Shown: piece after piece, positions 1-8,273 of the stretch
Position numbering within the stretch: the first letter of the stretch is position 1
Layout of the letters: the number at the start of each line of letters is the position of its first letter
Assembly: GCF_002188465.1 (NCBI RefSeq)
Contig: NZ_NINW01000020.1
Location: 50,288 to 114,287, forward strand
Direction: 5' to 3'
DNA length: 64,000 bases
Source of the DNA: Pigmentiphaga sp. NML080357
GTDB lineage: Bacteria > Pseudomonadota > Gammaproteobacteria > Burkholderiales > Burkholderiaceae_B
The notes under the pieces: model-generated
What the model was told of the DNA's origin: nothing
Databases searched by the model: none
What the model saw: only the letters and a program-made list of their open reading frames with translations
Translations under genes and position numbers: made by a program

Positions 1-120
1 GGCGTAACCGTGTCCAACGTTCGTTTCTATGAAGCAGAGAGGTTGATCCATGCTACACGCACGGCAGGCAACCAGTGCCTCTATGGGCCCGTATCTAGCA
101 CCTATGCCAGTTTCAAGTAG
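1..120 (+). pseudogene. MerR-family regulator remnant
   Basis: The first 120 bases read open into the window in frame 1 and end at TAG. The peptide contains VRFYEAERLI followed by ATRTAGNQCLYGP, which is the winged-helix signature of MerR/CueR-type regulators (normally R-Y-Y-E-x-x-G-L-I then A-R-T-x-x-G-x-R-x-Y). Similarity stops abruptly after the GP at about base 93, and the last codons overlap the antisense 3' end of the relaxase gene. The effector-binding half is therefore missing. It looks like a truncated cargo gene at the junction between variable DNA and the conserved ICE backbone. The 5' part lies outside the window. Confidence 0.6.
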
Positions 121-1919
121 GGATTGTTCGGTGGCCGCTCATCGAACAGTTGGCCAGGGTCATCGAGTAAGTAGCCATGCAGCTTGCGCGACTTGCGCGG
201 GCCGGTGACCTCGCAGGTCCAGATGTTCAAGCTGCTGGGCTGCTTGCGATGGACCTGCAGCTTCTCGAAGCGCTTCTGGACCCATTGCCAGTCGACAACG
301 GCATCCTGCTTGGCGAGTGCTGGAACTTGAGGATGCTCCTGGACATAGCGCTGAAACACCCCAGGGCTTACCAGGAACACCGTGTCGTCCACGGTATGCA
401 CCAGTGCCTTGGCATCGTTGAGAATCAGCTTTCGGCTCTGCAAGCCATGCCTAAGCCAGCCCATGAAGTGCTCGCCCGAAGGCTGCTGTGTCGATGCCGA
501 AGATTTAGACGCTGGCACAGGCAGTACCAGCGAACTCGTTGCGAAGGCCGGGACGGGCTCTGCATCCTGTCGCGTCGCAAGGAGGTGTCCGGAGCCCACC
601 ATCGCCAGCATGTCTTCCATGACGTCAGGCAGGGGCTGAACTGCGGGCGGTGAAGCCAAGTTAGCGGGGCTGCTGCCTTCCCAAGGTGGCGTCGTCTGTT
701 CTTCCAAGACAGGCTTCGCGGCAGTCATAGGCGGGGCAGCCTCCGAGCCAGCATCCTTCTCGATTGCCGCAGCGTCGATTGCCACCGTGCCGGTAAACGA
801 TGCTGGCCGTTCGCCAGCTTCCCAGATCAGCGCGGGAGCTAGACGCAGCAGGGTAAATGAGTGGGACCAGCCGGTCGCACTGGTCACGGTCGCGCGCCAG
901 ACCGCCTTCCCGTCCGACGTCGGCTGCAATATGCCGTGGTCCTGAAGCACGTTGAACACCGCAGTGTTGTTCGTAGGGATGCCATCGATGCCCTCTGACA
1001 GCAGGTGCGCACGTAGCTTGTCCGAAACCGTCTTGCTCACCAGCCACAAGGCGTCCTCGGTGAGCCAGCCATCGGAGGCTTCGGGCTGGTTCAGCTTCAA
1101 CTCTTCCTTGAGCAGGTAGCGCAACCCGTCCAGCAGCTTGCGTTGCAGCGCGTGCTTGGGGGCGGCCATAGCGCGCGCGGGATCGCCTCCCAACTCTTGG
1201 GCCACGGAAGCGCGGTCGGCCTGTACGACAAGTTCGCCCAGCACGCCGGCGTGCTCGTACTGGCCGGCCAGGACGTAGAGCAGCGGTCCCCACAGGTCGG
1301 GATAGCCACTGAGCCAGTCCAGGGCATCACGGTCGAGGAGTTGGCGGTAGAGCAAACCTGTCGCAGCGCTGTGGAGCCGATATTCTCGATCGTCGCGGTA
1401 GCGGAAGCGGTATGGCTGGTGCAGCGGGCCGTGCCAGGGGTGCCACAGCGAGCCGTCGGCCAGTTCGACGTGCAGATCGACGGCGATCTTGCCGATGTCG
1501 TGCAGCAGCGCGGCATAAGCGACTGCGGCAGTCCAGGCTTCAGACTGCGCCGCCTGGTCTTCGGGACTGGCGCCAATGGGCAGCAGATGGGACTGCCGCA
1601 GCTTCAGGCTGTAGGCGACGATTTCCAGGCCGTGGTCGAGCATGCCGCCGGGGTAAGCGTGATGATGCGCCTCGGAAGCCGGGAAAGCCTGGACCAGCTC
1701 GGCGTAGCGTTCCAGTGGCGCCCGGTACAAGGTGGCGAACTGCTTACGTGAGAGCGACGTGCGCTGCCAGATGTGCTCCAGCAGTTTCTGCCGGCGCGGG
1801 GTGGCCAGCAGCGATGCGGCCGACTCGGGCCGCATCAACCCTTTCGGGAGGTCGGATGCGGGAGGTGGCGTCGGAGCGGTAGCGACCGCGGGCCGTTTTC
1901 GCTGGAACAGAGAGAGCAT
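102..1919 (-). CDS. traI: MobH-family conjugative relaxase (TraI_2)
   Basis: A 605-residue protein that should nick the origin of transfer and pilot the strand during conjugation. The N-terminal TraI_2 region has a His-rich stretch (residues 85-88 and His96, in HAYPGGMLDH) followed by the HD-type metal motif LLHDIGK (His140-Asp141). This replaces the HUH motif of most relaxases and defines MobH. A Pro/Ala/Ser-rich linker joins it to a C-terminal TraI_2_C domain of about 120 residues starting near GEHFMGWLRHGL. I chose the internal ATG giving MLSLFQRKRP; upstream in-frame sequence lacks family similarity. The length matches ICE relaxases. The gene lies at the edge of the backbone beside the remnant MerR gene. 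Confidence 0.9.
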   Translation of the reverse strand: MLSLFQRKRPAVATAPTPPPASDLPKGLMRPESAASLLATPRRQKLLEHIWQRTSLSRKQFATLYRAPLERYAELVQAFPASEAHHHAYPGGMLDHGLEIVAYSLKLRQSHLLPIGASPEDQAAQSEAWTAAVAYAALLHDIGKIAVDLHVELADGSLWHPWHGPLHQPYRFRYRDDREYRLHSAATGLLYRQLLDRDALDWLSGYPDLWGPLLYVLAGQYEHAGVLGELVVQADRASVAQELGGDPARAMAAPKHALQRKLLDGLRYLLKEELKLNQPEASDGWLTEDALWLVSKTVSDKLRAHLLSEGIDGIPTNNTAVFNVLQDHGILQPTSDGKAVWRATVTSATGWSHSFTLLRLAPALIWEAGERPASFTGTVAIDAAAIEKDAGSEAAPPMTAAKPVLEEQTTPPWEGSSPANLASPPAVQPLPDVMEDMLAMVGSGHLLATRQDAEPVPAFATSSLVLPVPASKSSASTQQPSGEHFMGWLRHGLQSRKLILNDAKALVHTVDDTVFLVSPGVFQRYVQEHPQVPALAKQDAVVDWQWVQKRFEKLQVHRKQPSSLNIWTCEVTGPRKSRKLHGYLLDDPGQLFDERPPNNPYLKLA

Positions 1920-2026
1920 GCGGATGTCCTGTCGCGGGCCGAGCGGGGTGCCTTTTTGCCTTTTCGAGGTAGGGCCATTCCCCTTGCAACCCATTCCCTC
2001 GCCATTTCGACCCTTTACAGCCTTTG

Positions 2027-2055
2027 GGTATAGGGCGACGGGTGCTGACCGTCCA
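2027..2055 (-). promoter_or_regulatory. possible promoter of traI
   Basis: On the minus strand TGGACG is followed after 17 bp by TATACC, about 110 bp upstream of the chosen traI start. The spacing is ideal but the hexamers are only moderate matches, so this is a weak prediction. The 300-bp interval between traI and the divergent prlF gene is also where an origin of transfer would be expected. I see no clear nick-site consensus that I can name. Confidence 0.3.
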
Positions 2056-2162
2056 CCGCCAATGCGGGTTGCGGAAGGGCCGTATTGATACAGGAAGGCT
2101 GGCTGTTCACGCCCTACGATGGGCCGATTCTTGGACTCGGGAGAACGCTGTGAGGCCTCAGA

Positions 2163-2191
2163 TTGACAAAGTAAGGAAATTTCCTTACCAT
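2163..2191 (+). promoter_or_regulatory. prlF-yhaV promoter with embedded operator
   Basis: TTGACA (2163-2168) and TACCAT (2186-2191) are 17 bp apart. The spacer contains a perfect 18-bp palindrome, GTAAGGAAATTTCCTTAC (2171-2188), which also covers the first bases of the -10. A dimeric repressor bound there would block polymerase directly. Autorepression by AbrB-like antitoxins is established for PrlF/YhaV, so this is the natural operator for the two genes that start 28 bp downstream. Confidence 0.7.
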
Positions 2192-2218
2192 GCAGGTATC
2201 GCAATCAGGAGAGTCGCC

Positions 2219-2536
2219 ATGCCTGCCATCCACGAAGTCGCCACGCTGACCTCTAAAGGCCAGATCACGCTGCCCAAGCCCATCCGGCAGGCGCTCGGCG
2301 TCGATGCCGGCGGCAAGCTCGCGTTCGATCTGCGGGGCAGCGAAGTCGTCGTCACCCGTGTTGATGCCGAGCACGAGGACCCCGCCATTGGCGCGTTTCT
2401 GAGCCTGCTGGCCCGCGACATCGAAGCTGGCCGGAACGTCCGGGGCCTGCCCGAGGATCTGGCGCGCGCCATGCTGGAGCATGCTGGCCACGGTGTGAAC
2501 CTGGACGAGGAGATCGACGGGAAAGTGGAACTCTGA
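2219..2536 (+). CDS. prlF: PrlF-type AbrB-fold antitoxin
   Basis: A 105-residue protein with an N-terminal SpoVT/AbrB swapped-hairpin DNA-binding domain (LTSKGQITLPKPIRQALGV, about residues 9-27) and an acidic C-terminal tail that should bind the toxin. It is the antitoxin and autorepressor of a YhaV-type module. The start ATG follows AGGAG at good spacing, and an in-frame extension further upstream crosses the promoter and operator. The stop overlaps the toxin start as TGATG, so the two genes are translationally coupled with the antitoxin first. Type II modules of this kind often stabilise ICEs against loss. Confidence 0.9.
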   Translation: MPAIHEVATLTSKGQITLPKPIRQALGVDAGGKLAFDLRGSEVVVTRVDAEHEDPAIGAFLSLLARDIEAGRNVRGLPEDLARAMLEHAGHGVNLDEEIDGKVEL

Positions 2537-2994
2537 TGCAACGGCATGGCTGGACGCTGCTCTTCCACGACTGCGTGATCGAGCAGTTGCAGAAACTGCA
2601 TGCGGCCGCGAGGCGCGCGCAGGAGAATGACCCGGCGGGCTTCGAGTCCAATGCCAACGTCAAGCTCTTCCGGGCCCTGAGCCAGTTGATGTTGGATGTG
2701 GTGCCAGGCGATCCGGCACGCGACGAGTACCGCCAGGGCAACACCTTGGGACCTGCCCACCGCCACTGGCGAAGGGCCAAGATCGGACGGCGGTTCCGGC
2801 TGTTCTTCCGGTACGACTCGAAGGCGAAGGTCATTGTGTACGCCTGGGTCAACGATGAACAGACCCTGCGGTCTTCGGGTAGCAAATCGGACCCGTATGT
2901 CGTGTTCGAGAAGATGCTCGGACGCGGGAACCCACCAGACGACTGGCACGCGCTGATACAGGCAAGCAAGCAGGATTGGAGCAAACTGGAATAG
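2536..2994 (+). CDS. yhaV: YhaV-family ribonuclease toxin
   Basis: A 152-residue RelE-fold toxin of the YhaV family. It starts MQRHGWTLLFHDC and contains the typical core LGPAHRHWRRAKIGRRFRLFFRYDSKAKVIVYAWVN-like region, split here by two aromatic and basic patches (residues about 72-105), and a conserved WHALIQ-x-SKQDW end. YhaV cleaves mRNA in a translation-dependent way and is neutralised by PrlF. The length is full for the family and the gene overlaps prlF by one base. Its place beside traI fits a maintenance role for the element. Confidence 0.88.
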   Translation: MQRHGWTLLFHDCVIEQLQKLHAAARRAQENDPAGFESNANVKLFRALSQLMLDVVPGDPARDEYRQGNTLGPAHRHWRRAKIGRRFRLFFRYDSKAKVIVYAWVNDEQTLRSSGSKSDPYVVFEKMLGRGNPPDDWHALIQASKQDWSKLE

Positions 2995-3020
2995 GCATCC
3001 CTCAGTAGCAGGAGACGACC

Positions 3021-3398
3021 ATGAACACCACGACACGCATCAGCACCGCAGAACGCCTCGGCCGCACCTTGGGTCGCGGATGGCGTGCCTACGTGCGCGG
3101 CGAACGCCGGGCATCGAGTTGGTTGGTGTCCAAGGGGGGGGCGGCGGCCGGTGCCACCGCGCTCGTGTGGGTGGTCAAGCTGGTTGCGCTCGGGGTGCTG
3201 CTGTACACCACCTTCTGGCTGGCGGTGTTGCTACTGCTGGGCGTTGCGGCGGTATGGATGGCTGGCAATTCGGCTAGAGATGAAGACCGCTGGACGCAAC
3301 AGGATGAATTGCGCAATGGCGAGGCGGGCTTTGGCCTGTATTCTTCCAATGGCCAGCGGCTCGACCCTCACGACCCGAACGATCCGTTCGATGACTGA
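3021..3398 (+). CDS. DUF3742 membrane protein
   Basis: A 125-residue protein with a basic N-terminus (RLGRTLGRGWRAYVRGERR), two closely spaced hydrophobic segments at about residues 44-60 and 62-80, and an acidic tail ending DPNDPFDD. This pattern is the DUF3742 family, carried almost exclusively by ICEs of this class next to the TraG-like gene. Function unknown; an inner-membrane accessory of transfer or stabilisation is plausible. A GGAGA site precedes the ATG. It converges on the TraG-like gene 15 bp downstream. Confidence 0.8.
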   Translation: MNTTTRISTAERLGRTLGRGWRAYVRGERRASSWLVSKGGAAAGATALVWVVKLVALGVLLYTTFWLAVLLLLGVAAVWMAGNSARDEDRWTQQDELRNGEAGFGLYSSNGQRLDPHDPNDPFDD

Positions 3399-3413
3399 GG
3401 TTTGGCCTGTTTG

Positions 3414-4931
3414 TCACAGAACCTTGCCGGCTACCTTGTTTACACCTGACCCGGCGCTATCACGCGCTTCCTTGGAGCCGACAGCAAGGTTCTGAGCAAT
3501 CACCCCAGCCTTAACTCCGACCCACCCCAAAGCAGCGACCCAAAACGTCGGCAGGACCAGAAACATCGTGCCTGTGACGAACATCAGGAGCATGTCGCCG
3601 AAGGCGTTGTTCAGCCCCACCAGCGGGTCGAAGTTGGTGTGCGGCCGGTTCCAGCCGAACCCCCAGCCATAAAGTGCGTCCAGGATCGTCGAATCGATCC
3701 AGCGCGCAAGCTGAAACCAGAAATCCGTGAAGAACAGCGCGAACTGCACGACGCTGACCGTGACGACCGTCTTCAAGTCATAGGTGCCCACGACCAGCAC
3801 GAGCGGGATGCAGATTACCAATGCCATCTTGAGCAAGGCGAGCACCATCGGCAGCGCCTGCCGCACGACGTCCATCGCGGGAAACGAGGCAATCGCGCCA
3901 ACTGCCATTCCAACGTCTCCCGTAGCCCGCGTCACGATGTTTGGCAAGGTCTTGTCGATCTGGCCGCCGTAGTCGGTATAGACGCTGCCTTGGTTCAGCT
4001 TCTGCTGCCGCGGTGACGCGATCGCGCGGATCACCGAATTGTCCACCTCGGCCCGGCTCAGGAAGCCAGCCCAGCCCGCCAGGCGATTGAGCAGGCTCGG
4101 GTCCACCTGTCCCAGCAGCCGTGCCCGCAGGCCATTGCTGCCATCAGCCCACCATTGCCTGCAGGTCGGGTAGCCACCGCCACTGGATACCTGGGCCAGC
4201 CCAGCGTCGCGGTTGCTGTCATAGGGCCAGTCATCGCGCGGCGTGCTGGAGCGATACGTGTCGTAGTACCCGTTCGTGTCGGTGAAGAACCGCGATCCGA
4301 TCCAGGTCACGTCGTGCATCTGCTGCTCATCAAGTTGAGGGCGCTGCATGAACAATTTGGCCCGTGCAGGCCCATAGCAATCCCGAGAGAAATCCGCTAC
4401 TTCCTGAGCCAGCACCGGATCATCGATGCGCGTGGCGTCGATCTCCATGCGCATCTGCCGCAGGTCCGTGCCGCACGGGATTGCCGCCACCGAAGCGCCC
4501 GTGACGGCGCGCGAGAGCGCGTGCATGAACGCCCACCACACCGGCACCTTCGCCGACTGGTTGTTGATGGTGCTGAAGGACTGCGACCAGCCGGTATCCG
4601 CGGGCTGCGCCACGCTGACCTGGCACTGGGCCGAGCGCGAGCTGTCGTACTGGATGGTGTTTAGGTCCACGTCGATGAACGGAATGCCGGCGAACATCAC
4701 CACCACGATGGCGACGAAGACCCGGTTCTCGATGCGGGCGGCGCTCAGCACGCCTTTATTGCCCTCGTCGGCGCCTTCAGCACGAGCTTTCAACCACTCC
4801 TGCACGACGATGGCGACGAAAGGCAGCGCGAATACCCCGCTGGATACGAGGGCCGCCCAGATGCCGTTGTTGACGATCCAGGAAACGAGTGTGAGGTAGT
4901 ACTCCAGGTAGTCGGTCGTGAAAAGCGTCAT
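3414..4931 (-). CDS. traG: TraG N-terminal-domain conjugative membrane protein
   Basis: A 505-residue multi-spanning inner-membrane protein of the TraG_N family used by G-type ICE conjugation systems for mating-pair stabilisation. N-terminal hydrophobic segments (residues about 15-45 and 70-90) are followed by a large Cys-containing periplasmic domain (about 95-330). At least three further membrane segments follow (about 345-480), including LPMVLALLKMALVICIP and FVTGTMFLVLP. It is the last gene of the mating-module run that begins near 23.5 kb, 13 bp after its upstream neighbour. It is much shorter than plasmid F TraG because the C-terminal exclusion domain is absent, as usual in this family. 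Confidence 0.82.
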   Translation of the reverse strand: MTLFTTDYLEYYLTLVSWIVNNGIWAALVSSGVFALPFVAIVVQEWLKARAEGADEGNKGVLSAARIENRVFVAIVVVMFAGIPFIDVDLNTIQYDSSRSAQCQVSVAQPADTGWSQSFSTINNQSAKVPVWWAFMHALSRAVTGASVAAIPCGTDLRQMRMEIDATRIDDPVLAQEVADFSRDCYGPARAKLFMQRPQLDEQQMHDVTWIGSRFFTDTNGYYDTYRSSTPRDDWPYDSNRDAGLAQVSSGGGYPTCRQWWADGSNGLRARLLGQVDPSLLNRLAGWAGFLSRAEVDNSVIRAIASPRQQKLNQGSVYTDYGGQIDKTLPNIVTRATGDVGMAVGAIASFPAMDVVRQALPMVLALLKMALVICIPLVLVVGTYDLKTVVTVSVVQFALFFTDFWFQLARWIDSTILDALYGWGFGWNRPHTNFDPLVGLNNAFGDMLLMFVTGTMFLVLPTFWVAALGWVGVKAGVIAQNLAVGSKEARDSAGSGVNKVAGKVL

Positions 4932-4944
4932 GGCCTCGATCCCC

Positions 4945-5316
4945 TCAAGCGGCCTGCATCAACAAGCTGGCTTCCAGCACGACGATGGCGACGACGCCCG
5001 CGATCTCGCTGCGCATCAGGCGGCGCCGTGCCTGCCCATCTGCCCCGTCCTGGTCTTCGCGCGCCAGCAGCCGGCGGCGCATCCAGAGCCACCCGTAAAC
5101 CGTGGCCCCGTACAGACACAGCCGCCACACGAAGAAGTAGCCCGATGCGGCCGCGAGCCACCGCTCCCATCCGGCCACGCTGCCGACCAGGTAGATGCCG
5201 GCGATGTTGGCACCCACCGCAGCGGCGACGAGCACCACCGCCCACAGCAGCGCCGTCGCCGCGCGCCGGCTGAAGAGCCAGCGCAAGGGGCGCCAGGCCA
5301 TGCGCTCCGCGTTCAT
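4945..5316 (-). CDS. ICE-conserved small membrane protein
   Basis: A 123-residue protein with three or four predicted membrane segments (about 18-40, 48-70 and 100-120) separated by basic loops such as MRRRLLARED. I do not recognise a named domain. Proteins of this size sit between the PFL_4711-family and TraG-like genes in related ICEs. Its start overlaps the stop of the upstream gene by 4 bp (ATGA), so it is co-translated with the mating module and is probably a structural or assembly accessory. Confidence 0.65.
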   Translation of the reverse strand: MNAERMAWRPLRWLFSRRAATALLWAVVLVAAAVGANIAGIYLVGSVAGWERWLAAASGYFFVWRLCLYGATVYGWLWMRRRLLAREDQDGADGQARRRLMRSEIAGVVAIVVLEASLLMQAA

Positions 5317-6707
5317 GGCCTGGCTCCGGGATTGCCCTTCTGCAACTGGTCAAGGCGGTCGGGTACCGGATCGCCCTCGTAGATGCCGCGCGAGCCGGCC
5401 GCCCGCGTGCCGTGGCGCTGGATGATGGCCATCGGCGAGTTGTTCGCCAGTTCGCGCCGCAGCTCCAATTCCGTCTTCAGGTTGCGGATCTCCCGGTCGA
5501 GCGTGTCGCTCTCATGGTTCACGGCCTGCACCGCAAGTTCGTTGGCTGCGACGTTGGGCTCCTTCTTGCCCGTGAGCAGCGTGCGTTGGAGCAGGAGCGC
5601 CTTCTCCAGCACCGATGACAGCGCCACTTCGGACGCGAGGCGCCGCGCCAGCAGGTCCTGGTCCGGCTCGTCGCGCAGCGCCTCGATCACGCCGCGGGTG
5701 ATCGGCAGCGACGTGCTGCCGGCCTCGCGCAAGTTCTCGAAGGTGGTATTACGCGTGCCGGAAACCAGCTCCTGCAAGACCTCCAGCTTGGCTTCGTACT
5801 CCTCCTGGATCAGCGGCGTCAGCCCGACGCCGGGCACCGTCTCGGTCTTAGTGCAGGAGTCGCACGTGCGCTGCACCTGCTCTCCGAGGGCGCGCGTGGC
5901 CCATTCGGTCGCCTGCTGCGGCGACGTCCAGGTCTGGCAGGACAGGCTCGCGCAACTGGTGGACGCGATGGAGGAGGTGTCCGTCACGCCGCGACCGTTG
6001 ACCAGGTTGTAGCCCGCGCGGGTGACGTCGCCGACCACCCGGATGGCGGACTGGCCCGCGCCACCGGCATTGCTGCCGCCCACCCAGGGCACGCCGTCGT
6101 TGCCGCGGCGCGTCTCGGCCTGTTCGACGGCCGATACGGCATCGTTGCTGCCAACCGCGTCACGCAGGGCCATGCCTTCGGCCATCTGGCTCCAGCCAAG
6201 CTGGCCACCCGCCGTCTCGGCCATCTTCTCCGCCATGGCGCGGCACGTCAGCTTGGAGCGGTCGAAGTCCAGCCGCGCCTGCAGCACGCCGTTAGTCAGC
6301 AGGTTGTACAGGCCCGGATCGGCGCGCTGAATGATCAGCGCCGGCAGCGATGCAACCGCGCTGGTCGCGCTCTGGATCACGTTGCTCATGATCTGCTGAA
6401 AGCCGTTCGTGATGCCGTTAAGCTGATTGCGCAGCGTGGTCTGGATGCTCATGTCGCCGCAGATCAGGTTGCTGTTCCACCCCACGCCGACCCCGATGGA
6501 ACGCATGCCGGCCGCGCGGCCCATGGACACCGCACTGCCACCGCCGATCGAGTACATGACGTCATCGCCGAGGACGGGGCCGCTGTTCTGGTATCCGACC
6601 TGCGCCCACGCCATGCCGCAGACCAGAGCGAGCGTGCCGGCCAGCGCCGTCGGGCGCAGCAGGCGGCACGCCTTGGCGGAAAGGTTCATCGGTTCAGGAC
6701 GCTTCAT
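5313..6707 (-). CDS. ICE protein, PFL_4711 family (TIGR03755), TraH-like
   Basis: A 464-residue exported protein. A signal peptide ends around AWAQ (residue 36), followed by the family's Gly-rich GGGSAVSMGR region. A Cys-rich central part (CDSCTKTE and paired cysteines suitable for disulfides) and a coiled-coil C-terminus (about 395-440) complete it. The family corresponds in role to TraH/TraF-type periplasmic mating-pair assembly proteins. The paired cysteines fit the DsbA-like protein encoded in the same module. I used the ATG preceded by GAGGTG; MNLSAKACR six codons later is an alternative start. Confidence 0.85.
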   Translation of the reverse strand: MKRPEPMNLSAKACRLLRPTALAGTLALVCGMAWAQVGYQNSGPVLGDDVMYSIGGGSAVSMGRAAGMRSIGVGVGWNSNLICGDMSIQTTLRNQLNGITNGFQQIMSNVIQSATSAVASLPALIIQRADPGLYNLLTNGVLQARLDFDRSKLTCRAMAEKMAETAGGQLGWSQMAEGMALRDAVGSNDAVSAVEQAETRRGNDGVPWVGGSNAGGAGQSAIRVVGDVTRAGYNLVNGRGVTDTSSIASTSCASLSCQTWTSPQQATEWATRALGEQVQRTCDSCTKTETVPGVGLTPLIQEEYEAKLEVLQELVSGTRNTTFENLREAGSTSLPITRGVIEALRDEPDQDLLARRLASEVALSSVLEKALLLQRTLLTGKKEPNVAANELAVQAVNHESDTLDREIRNLKTELELRRELANNSPMAIIQRHGTRAAGSRGIYEGDPVPDRLDQLQKGNPGARP

Positions 6708-6716
6708 CGTGGCACC

Positions 6717-7667
6717 TCAGAGGAAATCGACGCTGCCCAGGAACACCTGACCGCGGCGTTCGCAGCACGCATAGGGACGCCACAGCGCCCAGGCGTAGTC
6801 GCCTTGCTGGGCCTGGGTCAGCGTGCCGCTGTGCGGGAACACCACGCAGGTGTTGGACAGGCGCGGCGTCAGCTCCTGCCACTTGCCCGTAGAGGCATCA
6901 CCCTCCATCAGCTCGCCGGCCGGCCAGTAGCCGTCGCGGGCGTTGGCAAGCAGCGGCTGGTACACGTGGATCTGCCCGCGGCGCGTGACGACATCGCCCG
7001 CGCGCTGGGCCACCACAGCCCCGGATTTTTGGTCGTCGGTCTGGTGCAGGAAGCCGCCGCGCGGATAGACGTTGCCCCAGAGATTCATCGTGGTGCGCGC
7101 ACCGACCTCGCGCATGCCCGGAATCAACGCCTCCGGGTAGGCCATTTCAGGCACGTTGTAGCGCCAAGCCAGCGTGTCCAGCGTGCTGAGTAGATACGGC
7201 ATGAAGGCCGTGCCCGCGCCTTGGCAGAAATAGCCCGACGACGATGCGAACTGGTTGAATACCTCGCCGCCAGGATGGCCGATGACATCGCTGTTCTTGA
7301 ATTTGGCGAGGTTGTTTTCGTGGTCTTCGTTCGTGGTCCCATCCCCACCTGCCTGTGCGGATGGGTTGGGCGTGCTCATCGCCTGCACTTCGACCCAGGG
7401 GTTCTCCCCGGTGTTGCTGTAGCTGGAGACGACCGCATCGGGCACGTAGTGCCGGACCTTGGTGGACGTGCGCACCGTGCAGCCCGTCCAGGTGCAGTAG
7501 AGCCAGTAGCAGATGCCCACCACCCGGTATTCCAGGCAGTCCGGCGACATGACGGAGGACACGATGGTGGCGGTGTTCAGGGCGTAGCTGCCGGTGGCGC
7601 TGACCAACAGCAGCGAGGCCACGGCGACGCGCAGGCGGCGCAGCAAGTCGAATGGGCGATGGGTCAC
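6717..7667 (-). CDS. ICE protein, PFL_4710 family (TIGR03756), TraU-like
   Basis: A 316-residue exported protein with a signal peptide (LRVAVASLLLVSATGSYA) and many cysteines (for example CLEYRVVGICYWLYCTWTGC near residues 45-65 and CC near the C-terminus), as in TraU-like mating-pair proteins. It should be secreted and disulfide-bonded. The start is GTG at 7667, overlapping the preceding gene's stop as GTGA. A longer upstream reading frame would run through that gene and is not supported. Confidence 0.85.
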   Translation of the reverse strand: MTHRPFDLLRRLRVAVASLLLVSATGSYALNTATIVSSVMSPDCLEYRVVGICYWLYCTWTGCTVRTSTKVRHYVPDAVVSSYSNTGENPWVEVQAMSTPNPSAQAGGDGTTNEDHENNLAKFKNSDVIGHPGGEVFNQFASSSGYFCQGAGTAFMPYLLSTLDTLAWRYNVPEMAYPEALIPGMREVGARTTMNLWGNVYPRGGFLHQTDDQKSGAVVAQRAGDVVTRRGQIHVYQPLLANARDGYWPAGELMEGDASTGKWQELTPRLSNTCVVFPHSGTLTQAQQGDYAWALWRPYACCERRGQVFLGSVDFL

Positions 7668-8110
7668 GGCTGCGTCCTCCGGTACTGCTCGATGCGGGAC
7701 ACCGCCCGGGCCACGTCCGGCTCGCCATAGACCACATAGCGTTGATCTACCACGACGGCCGGGATGGCGGCGACGCCCAGGCTCCATGCATCGGCGACGC
7801 CCTGGTAGGCGGTGCCGATGCGGCGCTGAAGATCGGTGCCGCCTTGGTTCAGTCGTTGCCGGACGATGGCTGCTGCCCGCTCGGGGTCGGCCGGCAGATC
7901 CGCGGAAAGCTCGGCCTCGATCCGGGGCGCTTCGTCCAACTCGATCAGCCGCTCGCCGCCGGCGGTCTTGACCGGGTGGCGGCTGTCGGTGACGACCACC
8001 ACGTCGGCGGCGAAGGTGGCCGGGCTGAACACGGCCAGAGATGCCGGCAGCGCCACGGCCAGGCCAAGGGTTCGCCAGCCTGGTGCGAACCGGGTAAAAG
8101 CTGCTGGCAT
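7664..8110 (-). CDS. ICE protein, PFL_4709 family (TIGR03757), TrbC/TraW-like
   Basis: A 148-residue exported protein. After a signal peptide ending ATFAAD it has the family pattern VVVVTDSRHPV, a central RIEAELSADLPADPERA segment and the C-terminal VAAIPAVVVDQRYVVYGEPDVARA. This last part resembles the thioredoxin-like fold of TrbC. It is likely a periplasmic partner of the PFL_4710 and PFL_4711 proteins, with which it forms a contiguous overlapping run. Length is typical. Confidence 0.85.
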   Translation of the reverse strand: MPAAFTRFAPGWRTLGLAVALPASLAVFSPATFAADVVVVTDSRHPVKTAGGERLIELDEAPRIEAELSADLPADPERAAAIVRQRLNQGGTDLQRRIGTAYQGVADAWSLGVAAIPAVVVDQRYVVYGEPDVARAVSRIEQYRRTQP

Positions 8111-8220
8111 GTCATGCGCCCCGGAAGTTGATCAGGGCCATAGTCAAACGCCGAACCCCACGCGGCCCCAACAAACAATGCGCATCGCGGCCACCCCGCA
8201 TACCTGCTTGCGTCGCTGCG

Positions 8221-8248
8221 AAGAAAAAGCGGAGGCCGAAGCCTCCGC
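8221..8248 (-). terminator. intrinsic terminator of radC
   Basis: A perfect 8-bp stem (GCGGAGGC / GCCTCCGC, 8229-8236 and 8241-8248) with a four-base loop is followed on the minus strand by TTTTTCTT. It lies 26 bp past the radC stop, so radC is transcribed as a unit separate from the PFL_4709 gene downstream. Confidence 0.8.
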
Positions 8249-8273
8249 GCTGATCAACGAAGCAGTGCAACCT

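Noticed and set aside
3639..4016. Plus-strand open frames opposite the TraG-like and other mating genes
   Set aside because: They are antisense shadows of high-GC genes with Arg/Pro/Ala-rich compositions, no ribosome-binding sites and no family signatures.
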